From the NCBI GenBank assembly GCA_021810735.1, contig JAJZIF010000133.1:1-8734 (forward strand): a stretch of 8,734 nt of DNA, written 5' to 3'. The notes beneath the pieces are model-generated. The model saw only the letters and a list, made by a program, of their open reading frames with translations, searched no databases and was not told where the DNA came from. The stretch comes from Acidobacteriota bacterium. GTDB taxonomy: Bacteria; Acidobacteriota; Terriglobia; Terriglobales; Acidobacteriaceae. Both the position numbers and the translations under genes were made by a program. This document shows positions 1 to 6,431 of the stretch, one piece after another (positions within the stretch are counted from its first letter, which is position 1; every line of letters begins with the position of its first letter).

Positions 1-52
1 ACGCTGAAGGCGGGCACGGGAGAGAGCTGAGTTCTAGCAAAGGCGCGCGGTG

Positions 53-88
53 AAAAGCCAAAGCCCGTCCTGCGCGGACGGGCTTTGG
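53..88 (-). terminator. Intrinsic terminator after the lipoprotein gene
   Basis: Bases 58-70 and 76-88 form a perfect 13-bp stem (AAAGCCCGTCC core) around a 5-base loop at 71-75. Read on the minus strand, the stem is followed at once by C-TTTT-C (positions 57-52), a short U-tract. On the plus strand it is followed by GGGGATG, so it should terminate only minus-strand transcription. It lies 25 bases past the stop codon of the lipoprotein gene, as expected for that gene's 3' end. Bases 1-52 beyond it show no gene that I can support. Confidence 0.85.
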
Positions 89-112
89 GGGATGTGAGGG
101 CGGGGTTTCGCT

Positions 113-2512
113 CTAGGTGGTGGAGCGGGACTTGACCGCGATGAATTGGGCCGGTACGGGTTGCTGGTTGGCATTGACGAGGCCGGGGGCAAGGGTGGTG
201 CTGCCAAGAACCGAGACCGGTTTGCCTGTCGAGGGATCGATCATGTGGATGAGATCGTCACCGCTGGTGCTCGCGAAGAAGATGCTGCCGTCGGGGCTGA
301 AGGCACCGACGATGGGGGCGCCGGCGCTGCTGCCGAGTTGAATGTTAGTCAACGTACCGGGTTGATTGGCAACGGTGTTAGGGGTGTACTCCGGCAGGAC
401 GCCGTTCGGTGTATTGGATTGATAGGTGATGAACGACTCGAGGGAGTTGGGAGAAGTGAGGACCTGATCAATCTGATTCGGGGTGATGCCGGTGAGCGGC
501 GTTGAGATCGTGTAGGGGTAAAGCTTGATGGGCCCGGAGGTGGTTGGCGAAGGCTGCGGGCAGCCGCCGGTGGGCATGCCGAGCTGGGTCTGGCCGGAGT
601 TCGCGTAGAGCCACATGTCGACCAGCGAGGTGGTTGTTGCGCCGATGATGTGATCGCCATTGGCGGTGGCGGCGAGATGGTCGGTCTCTGCAGAGACGCT
701 GGCGGCCTGCGGATAGTAGATGGCCGGCGTGACGGTGGTATCCGGGCAGAAGCCGTAGGCGTTGGTGGTGCTGCCGGAGACGAAGGGTCCGATCTGCGGG
801 ATGGTGATGGCGAGATCGCGGCCGCAGTAGGGATTGTTGAGGGGGTCGTTGGGGGCAGAGCCTAACGGTTCGTTATTGTCGTCCGACGGCGTGCAAGCGG
901 TGCTCTGGGTGCTGTTGATGGGGTAAGTGCTCCAGCCGGTGTTGTTGTTGTGCACGTAGAGGGTGTCTGCGCCGGTGATGTAGACGGTCTTGCTGTCGGG
1001 CGAGAACTGGGCGTGGGTGGCGACACCACCGATGCTGGTGTTAGTACCGGTTGAGAGCGAGTAGAGATAGATGACCTTGCGGAGCTGGTCGTTGATGACC
1101 AGCTGAGAGTCATCCGGGGAGACGGCGAGCACGACACCGGGGACGCTGGTGTCTTCTTTGCTGATGTTGTTGGTGAGGGTGTTGTAGATCATCAGCTCGC
1201 GGTAGCTGCCGAAGTAGAGTTCGCTGACGCTCTGGTCGGCGATCATGGAGTTGGGGATGAAGGGCAGGCGGACCGTGGTGCCCTTTGTGCCCTGCGTCAG
1301 GTCGATGCTGCTGAAGTACTGCGACTGTGTGGAGGCAAACCAGACCTGGTCGCTGTCTCGGCCGGGGGCATTGATGGTTACGGTATTGGAGACGACGGGA
1401 ACGCCGGTGCCATAGAAGCCGATCTGGTTGATCGGCGCGGGGTTACACGTACCCGGCTGACAGATGGCGGAGATGCTGGCGGAGCTGGGGAAGTTCACGT
1501 CGATGGCGCCTGTCGAGCTGACGCTGAGATTCTGGGGCTGGGTGGAGGAGAAGTCGAGAGAAACGCCGGTGAGCGTGGTGCCGTTCTTGTCCTTGATGGT
1601 GGAGCTGACGGTGGGTGTCGAGCTGGGAGTGACGGTCACGTTGGTCTGGCCGTTAATGCTGAGCGCGATGGAGGCTGGCGGGCAGGTGTAGAAATATCCC
1701 GCGGCGGAGCTGGAGCTGGCCACGTTCGCGGTGATGAGGGTCGCTCCAGGCAGCACGGCAGTCATTGTGCCGTTGGGGTTGGTGTTGGTGCCGTTATTGG
1801 TGGTGTTGTTGATTTTGACGATGCTGGGGTCGCTGGCGGTGTAGGTGATGGTGCCGATGTCATTGAGCGGAATGGGCGTGCCATCGGGGCCAAGAACCTG
1901 CGTTTCGCCTCGGAGCGTGACAGGGTTGCCGTTTTGACTGACAGTGACCCCCTGGGAGAAGCATCCTGTTTGCGTGACCGCAGTTGGATTGATGGATATC
2001 GATGTTATGGGTGGATGGATGTAGACATTGACCGGATTACTCGTGACGGAGCCGCCGGTGGCTGTGACCTGGGCGACGCCGCAGGCGCTATTTGGAACCG
2101 TGGCAGTGCCGCAGTTCCCGAGGTACGCGCCGGTAGGCGGAGTGCAGACCGTATAGGGCGGCACGAGGCCCTGGCTGTAGCGGTTCCAGGTGCCGGCACA
2201 AAGGATGCCGGACGGGGAAACGTCAGCGATGGTGTGGCTGGTGGTGCCGTAGATGAAGTTCGCCACCGTCTGGGTCTGGTTGACGCAGTTGTACGCGGTA
2301 GGCTGATCGAGCGACTCGGTCTGGCCCCAGGCCAGGGAGATCCCTGTCGTCTGCGGCTGCAGGACGACATAAGCCACCTGATTGATCGTTGGACCGTAGG
2401 CGTGCCCGTTCTTGAGGCAGTAGTTGTTCTGGTTGTGACCACAACCTGCGATGGAGAGCCCAACTGGTAGCGAAAAGCTCAGGAGAACGATCAGGACAAA
2501 AAACCGCTGCAT
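113..2512 (-). CDS. Secreted lipoprotein with Ig-like modules and C-terminal beta-propeller, function unknown
   Basis: I chose the ATG at 2512 (799 residues). It has a GGAGG ribosome site 4 bases upstream and opens with a lipoprotein signal peptide: MQR, a hydrophobic stretch, then lipobox IAGC with the lipidated Cys at residue 24. An in-frame ATG at 2560 would add 16 Arg-rich residues and bury the signal, so it is less likely. The residue after Cys is Gly, not Asp; by the enterobacterial rule this fits outer-membrane sorting (inference). Residues about 45-385 are Ser/Thr/Asn/Gly-rich beta segments resembling bacterial Ig-like (BIG2-type) repeats, with an Asn/Thr-rich linker at about 235-248. 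Residues about 385-795 carry propeller-like motifs (SPD at 465, FSPD at 503 and 738). There are 14 cysteines after the lipidated one, unusual for this fold and consistent with disulfides. I see no catalytic motif. Likely an extracytoplasmic binding or scaffold protein; the role is unknown. It is separated from the upstream peptidase gene by a hairpin and its own putative promoter. Confidence 0.85.
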   Translation of the reverse strand: MQRFFVLIVLLSFSLPVGLSIAGCGHNQNNYCLKNGHAYGPTINQVAYVVLQPQTTGISLAWGQTESLDQPTAYNCVNQTQTVANFIYGTTSHTIADVSPSGILCAGTWNRYSQGLVPPYTVCTPPTGAYLGNCGTATVPNSACGVAQVTATGGSVTSNPVNVYIHPPITSISINPTAVTQTGCFSQGVTVSQNGNPVTLRGETQVLGPDGTPIPLNDIGTITYTASDPSIVKINNTTNNGTNTNPNGTMTAVLPGATLITANVASSSSAAGYFYTCPPASIALSINGQTNVTVTPSSTPTVSSTIKDKNGTTLTGVSLDFSSTQPQNLSVSSTGAIDVNFPSSASISAICQPGTCNPAPINQIGFYGTGVPVVSNTVTINAPGRDSDQVWFASTQSQYFSSIDLTQGTKGTTVRLPFIPNSMIADQSVSELYFGSYRELMIYNTLTNNISKEDTSVPGVVLAVSPDDSQLVINDQLRKVIYLYSLSTGTNTSIGGVATHAQFSPDSKTVYITGADTLYVHNNNTGWSTYPINSTQSTACTPSDDNNEPLGSAPNDPLNNPYCGRDLAITIPQIGPFVSGSTTNAYGFCPDTTVTPAIYYPQAASVSAETDHLAATANGDHIIGATTTSLVDMWLYANSGQTQLGMPTGGCPQPSPTTSGPIKLYPYTISTPLTGITPNQIDQVLTSPNSLESFITYQSNTPNGVLPEYTPNTVANQPGTLTNIQLGSSAGAPIVGAFSPDGSIFFASTSGDDLIHMIDPSTGKPVSVLGSTTLAPGLVNANQQPVPAQFIAVKSRSTT

Positions 2513-2516
2513 GCAA

Positions 2517-2552
2517 CCTCCCCGTCCCCGCTCGCGCACGGACGGTCTTATA
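2517..2552 (-). promoter_or_regulatory. Putative promoter -10 and SD deciding the lipoprotein start
   Basis: On the minus strand TATAAG (2552-2547) is a plausible -10 box. It would start the transcript near 2540, downstream of the ATG at 2560 and upstream of the ATG at 2512. GGAGG at 2521-2517 precedes the 2512 ATG. Together they support the shorter reading of the gene. No good -35 is seen: CACCTG sits at 17-bp spacing, and CTGACT is only 14 bp away. The promoter is therefore tentative, while the SD is clear. Confidence 0.4.
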
Positions 2553-2650
2553 ACCCTCATCAGAATAGTCAGGTGCCCTTAAGATAACAGGCCCGGGCGG
2601 TCAGGGAACAGGGCGGGACCTGAAGAGAAAAGAGCCGCGCCAAAGAGTGG

Positions 2651-2676
2651 CCGGCTCCGTGGGGAAACGGAGCCGG
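2651..2676 (-). terminator. Hairpin after the S9 peptidase gene, possible terminator
   Basis: Bases 2651-2660 and 2667-2676 form a perfect 10-bp GC-rich stem with a 6-base loop, 9 bases past the peptidase stop codon. On the minus strand the next bases are CCACTCTTTG, and a TTTT run comes only about 20 bases later (2631-2628). It is therefore a weak intrinsic terminator at best. It could instead be a 3'-end stabilising hairpin with some read-through into the lipoprotein gene. Confidence 0.5.
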
Positions 2677-2685
2677 TGTCTGGGG

Positions 2686-4731
2686 TCAGTTCCGGGCCGG
2701 CATATAGTGCTGGAACCATGCCAGAGCGCGTTCGAGGACGTTGATGCGATCGGCTGGTTTATAGAAGCCATGGCCTTCGCCGGGGTAGACGACGAGTTCG
2801 GTGGGGACGCCGAGAGTTTTGAGCGCATGCCAGAACTCGAAGGACTGCGGTGCGGGACATTCGGCGTCATTGGAGCCGACGACGACCAGTGTGGGGGTTT
2901 TGACATTTTTGATGAAATTGATGGCCGAGGATTTGGCATAGACGGCGGGATCATCATAGACGGAAGCGCCGAAGAAGGGGATCATCCATTTGTCGATGGA
3001 GTTTTCGCCGTAATAGCTCTTCCAGTCGGAGATGCCCGCTCCGGCGACTGCGGCGCGGAAGATGTGAGTCTGGGTAACGGCGAACATGCTCATGAAACCG
3101 CCGTAGCTCCAGCCGGTGAGGCCGACACGGTTGCTGTCAATGGGGAATTGTTTTTCGACTGTGTGAACACCGGCGATGATGTCGCGCAGGTCGCCATAAC
3201 CGAAGTCGCGGCGGTTGGCCTGGGTGAATTTTTCGCCTTCGCCGTAGCTGCCGCGCGGGTTGGGCATGAGGACGAAGTATCCGAGGGCGGAGAACGGAAC
3301 CGGACCGTAGCCGGGATAAGGCCAGTGGGGCATGTTGGCGTAGGCCGGGCCGCCGTGCACATAGACGATGAGGGGGTAGTGCTTGCCGAGATCGTAGTGG
3401 GCCGGATAGAGCAGCCAGCCCTGGACGTGGAAACCTTCGTTGGTCCATTTGACGGATTCGGCTTTGCCCCAGACAGGCTTGAGATGGGCGTTGACCTGAG
3501 TGATGGCGGCAGGTGTCTGGCCGAGGGTACCGGCATAGACTTCCGGCGCCGAGGCAAAGGAACTGCCGATGAAGGCGACTTTGCCGTTGTTGGAGAGCGA
3601 GACGCCGTTGAGCAGGTGGCCGTTGCCGATGGATTCGGGTTGGGTCATGAGCGGCTTGAAATGGTAGGCGTCACCCTCGATGCTGAGGCGCTGGATGGAG
3701 GGTGCGCCGGCGGAGATGGTGGAGACAATGAACGAGTCGTGGCCGGGGGATGCGGACTGCCACTGGAGCCACGCGACGGTGAGGTTCGTGTCTGGCGTGA
3801 CGTCGCGGGGCTGGCCGCCCTTGGCGTTGATGAGGTAGAGATCGCCGCCGGTTACGCCTTGATCGGACATGAGGCCGCCGATGAAGGCGATCTGCTTGCC
3901 ATCAGGGGACCAACGCGGGACGGCAATCTGCAGGCCGTGGAGCGGACCAGAGATGGTGCTTGGATCGAGGATGGCGTGCGGAGCGCCGTGGACGGGCTGG
4001 GTGTAGAGCCTGGCGGCCCACCAGTTGTCATCGCCGGGCAGGGGCGCGGCAACATAGGCGAGCTTGCGTGAATTCGGGGACCAGTTGAATTCGTAGACAT
4101 ACCTGCCCAGCGGGGTGATCTGGAGAATAGGGCCGCCGTGGGCGGAAAGGATGGCGATGCGCTGATCGCGGGCGTTTCCTTCGCCGATGACGCCGGCGGG
4201 AGGAGGTGTAGGCGCGAGGGCGTTCACGGGGCCACTGGAGCCTTTGACGTAAATGAAGCTGAGGTATTTCCCGTTGGGCGACCATGTGAGCGAGTGGGAA
4301 AAGCCGTCGAGGGTGGCGAGTCTTGTGGGGCTGCCGTTTTTGACGGATGCGACGAAGACGGCGCCGGTGTGATCAGAGGTGCAGTTGGAGAAAAATGCGA
4401 TCTGGCGGGAATCGGGCGACCAGGCGGCTTGTTCGGCGATTCCCTGCTGCCCTGGAGAGCAGGCGGAGATGGTCTTGCGGGCCGATGGGTTGTCGAGGGG
4501 AGCGACGAAGATGCGGGAGGCGTCAGGCCCGCTCTGTTCCCAGAGAACCATAGTGCCGTTGGGGGAGATGGCAGTTTCGCGGAGGAAGACGGTCTTTTGC
4601 AGGTTTTCGATGAGGTGTTCGATTTTTGCGTTGTGCAGGGCCGCATTTGGCGGGGTCTGGGCAAAGCCCAGAGGTGCAGCGAGGAAGGCTATGGTTGCGG
4701 CAGCAATCTGCCAGCGGTGCGCGAATCTCAT
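2686..4731 (-). CDS. Exported S9 family (prolyl oligopeptidase/DPP-like) serine peptidase
   Basis: A serine peptidase of the alpha/beta-hydrolase S9 family (681 residues from the ATG at 4731), probably cleaving short peptides in the periplasm. I chose this start because it opens with a typical Sec signal peptide: Arg/His n-region, AAATIAFLAA core, likely cleavage after GFA at residue 24. The longer reading from 4824 adds 31 residues ahead of the signal. Residues about 40-420 form a beta-propeller with WSPD/WSPN repeats at 104, 150, 217 and 274. The C-terminal 250 residues are the catalytic domain: HGGP at 459-462, nucleophile Ser542 in GWSYGG, Asp622 in GSNDAECP and His654 in GEGHGF. The triad is complete, so the enzyme should be active. 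The exact subfamily (DPP4-like S9B or acylaminoacyl-peptidase-like S9C) cannot be settled by eye. It is transcribed away from the str operon and shows no functional link to it. Confidence 0.93.
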   Translation of the reverse strand: MRFAHRWQIAAATIAFLAAPLGFAQTPPNAALHNAKIEHLIENLQKTVFLRETAISPNGTMVLWEQSGPDASRIFVAPLDNPSARKTISACSPGQQGIAEQAAWSPDSRQIAFFSNCTSDHTGAVFVASVKNGSPTRLATLDGFSHSLTWSPNGKYLSFIYVKGSSGPVNALAPTPPPAGVIGEGNARDQRIAILSAHGGPILQITPLGRYVYEFNWSPNSRKLAYVAAPLPGDDNWWAARLYTQPVHGAPHAILDPSTISGPLHGLQIAVPRWSPDGKQIAFIGGLMSDQGVTGGDLYLINAKGGQPRDVTPDTNLTVAWLQWQSASPGHDSFIVSTISAGAPSIQRLSIEGDAYHFKPLMTQPESIGNGHLLNGVSLSNNGKVAFIGSSFASAPEVYAGTLGQTPAAITQVNAHLKPVWGKAESVKWTNEGFHVQGWLLYPAHYDLGKHYPLIVYVHGGPAYANMPHWPYPGYGPVPFSALGYFVLMPNPRGSYGEGEKFTQANRRDFGYGDLRDIIAGVHTVEKQFPIDSNRVGLTGWSYGGFMSMFAVTQTHIFRAAVAGAGISDWKSYYGENSIDKWMIPFFGASVYDDPAVYAKSSAINFIKNVKTPTLVVVGSNDAECPAPQSFEFWHALKTLGVPTELVVYPGEGHGFYKPADRINVLERALAWFQHYMPARN

Positions 4732-4738
4732 GGCCGAT

Positions 4739-4744
4739 GTTATA
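4739..4744 (-). promoter_or_regulatory. Putative -10 box giving a leaderless peptidase mRNA
   Basis: On the minus strand TATAAC (4744-4739) ends 7 bases before the ATG at 4731. A transcript starting the usual 6-8 bases after a -10 box would begin at or next to the A of the ATG. No purine-rich SD is visible in the 20 bases before this ATG, which agrees with a leaderless message. No convincing -35 hexamer is seen at 16-18 bp, so this stays tentative. Confidence 0.35.
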
Positions 4745-4891
4745 TCAGGCGGTGTGGACAAAAGGGGAGGGAGATTGCAGTGGCGGAAAAAGAGAGATGG
4801 AGGGTGGGGGAGGAGGCGGTGCACAGGTAGTTTTTGACCGGCGAGCGAGCGGAGCGGGGCAGGGCGGGAGTGCTGGATGGGCGGCCCGGGG

Positions 4892-4929
4892 AAAACCAGA
4901 GGTAAAAGTGTAAGAAAACTGCCTGAAAA
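4892..4929 (+). promoter_or_regulatory. Four phased A4 tracts upstream of the str promoter
   Basis: AAAA occurs at 4892-4895, 4904-4907, 4915-4918 and 4926-4929. The start-to-start spacings are 12, 11 and 11 bases, about one helical turn each. The surrounding DNA is GC-rich. The last tract ends 14 bases before the -35 hexamer, where UP elements and curved DNA lie in strong ribosomal promoters. Phased A-tracts are known to bend DNA; the activating role here is inferred. Confidence 0.5.
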
Positions 4930-4943
4930 CTCCTGGCGGCGCG

Positions 4944-4972
4944 TTGACTCTGGACGGCGCAGTTGCTAATCT
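4944..4972 (+). promoter_or_regulatory. Candidate str operon promoter
   Basis: TTGACT at 4944-4949 matches five of six bases of the sigma70-type -35 consensus. After exactly 17 bases comes TAATCT at 4967-4972, which keeps the key first, second and last positions of the -10 box. A transcript would start near 4979. It is the best -35/-10 pair I found between the divergent genes on this strand, and phased A-tracts precede it. If correct, rpsL has a leader of about 400 nt. Confidence 0.55.
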
Positions 4973-4978
4973 TAGATG

Positions 4979-5376
4979 GTTCCGCGAGAGTGCGCGTAGT
5001 CGTATGTACTGTGACGCGCAAATGAGGAAACAGCACAGAGATGGGCAGTGAAATCAGATCTCTGTGAGTCCGGGCCGGACTCGAACGGCAGGACAGGATC
5101 GCATCGGAGCCTGCGACATCCGTCACCTTGGCGGACTATGTGGGCCGGAATCGGCGAAACGGAGCTGGCCAACCTTGAGTGATCCCCGGCGTGGGGAGGG
5201 TTGCGCTCGGTCACCGTCTCGATTCTCGTCTGAGAAGGAAGCAAGCAGACGCGAAGCAGGAACTGAGCTTCGTGCGGGATGCCGTGAGCTTTGACGGCAA
5301 AGAAACCGCGCGAGAGCAGTTTTGCTGCGCGCCTGAAAGGTTGAGCAGGTTCAGGACAGGTAAGGAGTTTTACGGT
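4979..5376 (+). promoter_or_regulatory. Long structured 5' leader of the str operon mRNA
   Basis: About 398 bases between the candidate start site and rpsL with no credible protein gene. Hairpins readable by eye: 9 bp (5034-5042 with 5058-5066); 7 bp with a GGC loop (5066-5072 with 5076-5082); 5 bp (5088-5092 with 5110-5114); 5 bp (5223-5227 with 5232-5236); 6 bp (5252-5257 with 5267-5272); a bulged 8-bp stem (5308-5311 plus 5316-5319 with 5325-5332); and 6 bp (5332-5337 with 5350-5355) ending 6 bases before the SD. Two mutually exclusive hairpins compete at 5281-5302. None has a U-tract, so none is an obvious terminator. I do not recognise it as a named leader or riboswitch class. Autoregulation by a ribosomal protein is a reasonable guess only. 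The span is also open in the rpsL frame back to 5179, but that stretch looks non-coding. Confidence 0.5.
5362..5367 (+). promoter_or_regulatory. Shine-Dalgarno site fixing the TTG start of rpsL
   Basis: AAGGAG lies 9 bases before the TTG at 5377. The protein from that TTG begins with the conserved S12 start ([11 protein letters not shown]). No ATG or GTG lies nearby in frame, so the SD and the protein family together settle the start. Confidence 0.85.
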
Positions 5377-5778
5377 TTGCCTACATTTAATCAGCTCGTT
5401 CGCAAAGGCCGCACCGCGCCGCGCTACAAGACGGCATCTCCCGCGTTGCAGGGTTGCCCGCAGCGTCGCGGCGTCTGCACCCGTGTTTACACGCAGACCC
5501 CCAAGAAGCCGAACTCGGCGCTCCGCAAGGTTGCCCGTGTGCGCCTGACGAACGGCATTGAAGTGACGACATATATTCCCGGCATTGGCCACAACCTGCA
5601 GGAGCACTCGATTGTGTTGATCCGCGGCGGCCGTGTGAAGGATCTGCCGGGTGTTCGGTACCACGTAGTGCGCGGCACGCTGGATGCGGTTGGTGTGGCC
5701 AACCGGAACCAGGGTCGTTCGAAATACGGAGCCAAGCGCGCCAAAGGCGGCGCGGCGCCAGGCAAGGGCAAGAAGTAG
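5377..5778 (+). CDS. rpsL: 30S ribosomal protein S12
   Basis: Small-subunit protein at the decoding centre, where it helps monitor codon-anticodon pairing. The 133-residue product from the TTG start is the usual size, with a short basic tail (about 122-133, [10 protein letters not shown]) beyond the enterobacterial end point. The two conserved loops are intact: [11 protein letters not shown] (41-51) and [13 protein letters not shown] (84-96). Lys43, Lys88 and Pro91, where streptomycin-resistance changes occur in other bacteria, are the wild-type residues. Asp89 matches the residue that is beta-methylthiolated in E. coli. It is the first gene of the str operon, behind a long structured leader and 87 bases before rpsG. 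The TTG start is the notable oddity and may lower initiation or serve control. An in-frame extension to 5179 exists but is rejected, because S12 does not carry such an N-terminus and the SD sits at the TTG. Confidence 0.97.
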   Translation: MPTFNQLVRKGRTAPRYKTASPALQGCPQRRGVCTRVYTQTPKKPNSALRKVARVRLTNGIEVTTYIPGIGHNLQEHSIVLIRGGRVKDLPGVRYHVVRGTLDAVGVANRNQGRSKYGAKRAKGGAAPGKGKK

Positions 5779-5784
5779 CCGGAT

Positions 5785-5806
5785 GCGCAGGGCGAAGGCT
5801 CTGCGC
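5785..5806 (+). promoter_or_regulatory. Intercistronic hairpin between rpsL and rpsG
   Basis: Bases 5785-5793 and 5798-5806 pair over 9 bp (one G-U) with a GAAG loop, 6 bases after the rpsL stop. It is followed by GGTTTCTG, which is not a proper U-tract, so termination is unlikely in an essential operon. In E. coli the rpsL-rpsG spacer is where S7 binds its own mRNA to repress translation. The position matches, but S7 binding here is inferred. Confidence 0.6.
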
Positions 5807-5865
5807 GGTTTCTGTGGCAGGAGAAAGTTTTGCAGCTGCGAGGCTGGAAGAAGGAATAAGGATTT

Positions 5866-6336
5866 ATGCCGAGAAAAGGTCACATTGCGAAGCGGGAAGT
5901 GGCTCCCGACCCGGTTTACGGTTCGACGCTCGTCACCAAGTTTGTGAACTCGATGATGTGGGCGGGTAAGAAGTCGACGGCGCAGAACATTTTCTATGCT
6001 GCGATGACGAATCTTGAGCAGAAGGGCGGCGATGAGGCGCTGAAGCTGTTCAAGAAGGCCGTGGAGAACTGCAAGCCGCTGCTCGAGGTGAAGACCCGCC
6101 GCGTGGGTGGCGCCAACTATCAGGTGCCGATTGAGGTGAATCCGGACCGGCGCACCTCACTTGCGATTCGCTGGCTGGTGACCTACGGGCGTGGCCGCGG
6201 CGAAAAGGGCATGGTCGAGAAGCTGACCAATGAGCTGCTGGATGCGGCGAATGGGCGTGGCGCTGCGATCAAGAAGAAGGAAGACGTACACCGTATGGCC
6301 GAAGCCAACAAGGCTTTTGCGCACTACCGGTGGTAG
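5866..6336 (+). CDS. rpsG: 30S ribosomal protein S7
   Basis: Primary 16S rRNA-binding protein that nucleates assembly of the 30S head and lines the E site. The 156-residue length is typical. The basic N-terminus ([10 protein letters not shown]), the family signature around 76-92 ([16 protein letters not shown], containing the beta-hairpin) and the C-terminal [15 protein letters not shown] are all in place. The ATG at 5866 has AAGGA at 5851-5855, ten bases upstream; a second AAGGA at 5858-5862 is too close to act alone. It is the second gene of the str operon. In E. coli S7 is the operon's autoregulator. A strong hairpin lies in the spacer just upstream, so the same arrangement is plausible here but unproven. 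Confidence 0.98.
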   Translation: MPRKGHIAKREVAPDPVYGSTLVTKFVNSMMWAGKKSTAQNIFYAAMTNLEQKGGDEALKLFKKAVENCKPLLEVKTRRVGGANYQVPIEVNPDRRTSLAIRWLVTYGRGRGEKGMVEKLTNELLDAANGRGAAIKKKEDVHRMAEANKAFAHYRW

Positions 6337-6358
6337 GTCGGAGACGTTAACGCGATGA

Positions 6359-6410
6359 CCGGGCAGGATTGCCCGGCCTGAACCAGGAATCAATCGCGGG
6401 GTAACCCGCG
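6359..6410 (+). promoter_or_regulatory. Two hairpins in the rpsG-fusA spacer
   Basis: The first is a perfect 7-bp stem, 6359-6365 with 6370-6376, and a GGAT loop. The second is a 6-bp stem, 6395-6400 with 6405-6410, closed by GTAA, a GNRA-type tetraloop that is stable in RNA and a common docking motif. The second ends 21 bases before the fusA start. Neither has a U-tract. They may be processing, stability or translational-control elements; no known class is recognised. Confidence 0.5.
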
Positions 6411-6431
6411 GGAAGTAGAGAGAGACTCGCT

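Noticed and set aside
2513..2560. Upstream ATG for the lipoprotein gene (16 extra residues)
   Set aside because: It would put an Arg-rich segment before the signal peptide. The GGAGG site and lipobox geometry favour the ATG at 2512.
2647..4071. Long plus-strand open frame (474 codons) opposite the S9 peptidase
   Set aside because: It lies antisense to a gene with full family motifs, its Gly/Asp/Val-rich translation resembles no family, and it has no SD. It is a GC-rich coding shadow.
4732..4824. Upstream ATG for the S9 peptidase (31 extra residues)
   Set aside because: The added residues precede an otherwise complete signal peptide and have no matching SD.
4834..4839. TTGACC as a -35 box for the str operon
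   Set aside because: No TA-rich -10 follows at 15-19 bases; the region downstream is GC-only repeats of GAGCG type.
5179..5376. 66-residue in-frame N-terminal extension of S12
   Set aside because: S12 proteins begin at the [11 protein letters not shown] segment. AAGGAG is placed for the TTG at 5377, and the extension has no conserved look.
5785..5806. rpsL-rpsG hairpin as an intrinsic terminator
   Set aside because: The following bases (GGTTTCTG) are not a U-tract, and stopping here would cut off essential genes.
4972..5883. 303-codon minus-strand frame across the rpsL leader and rpsL
   Set aside because: Most of it is antisense to rpsL and its leader; no family resemblance and no supporting start signals.
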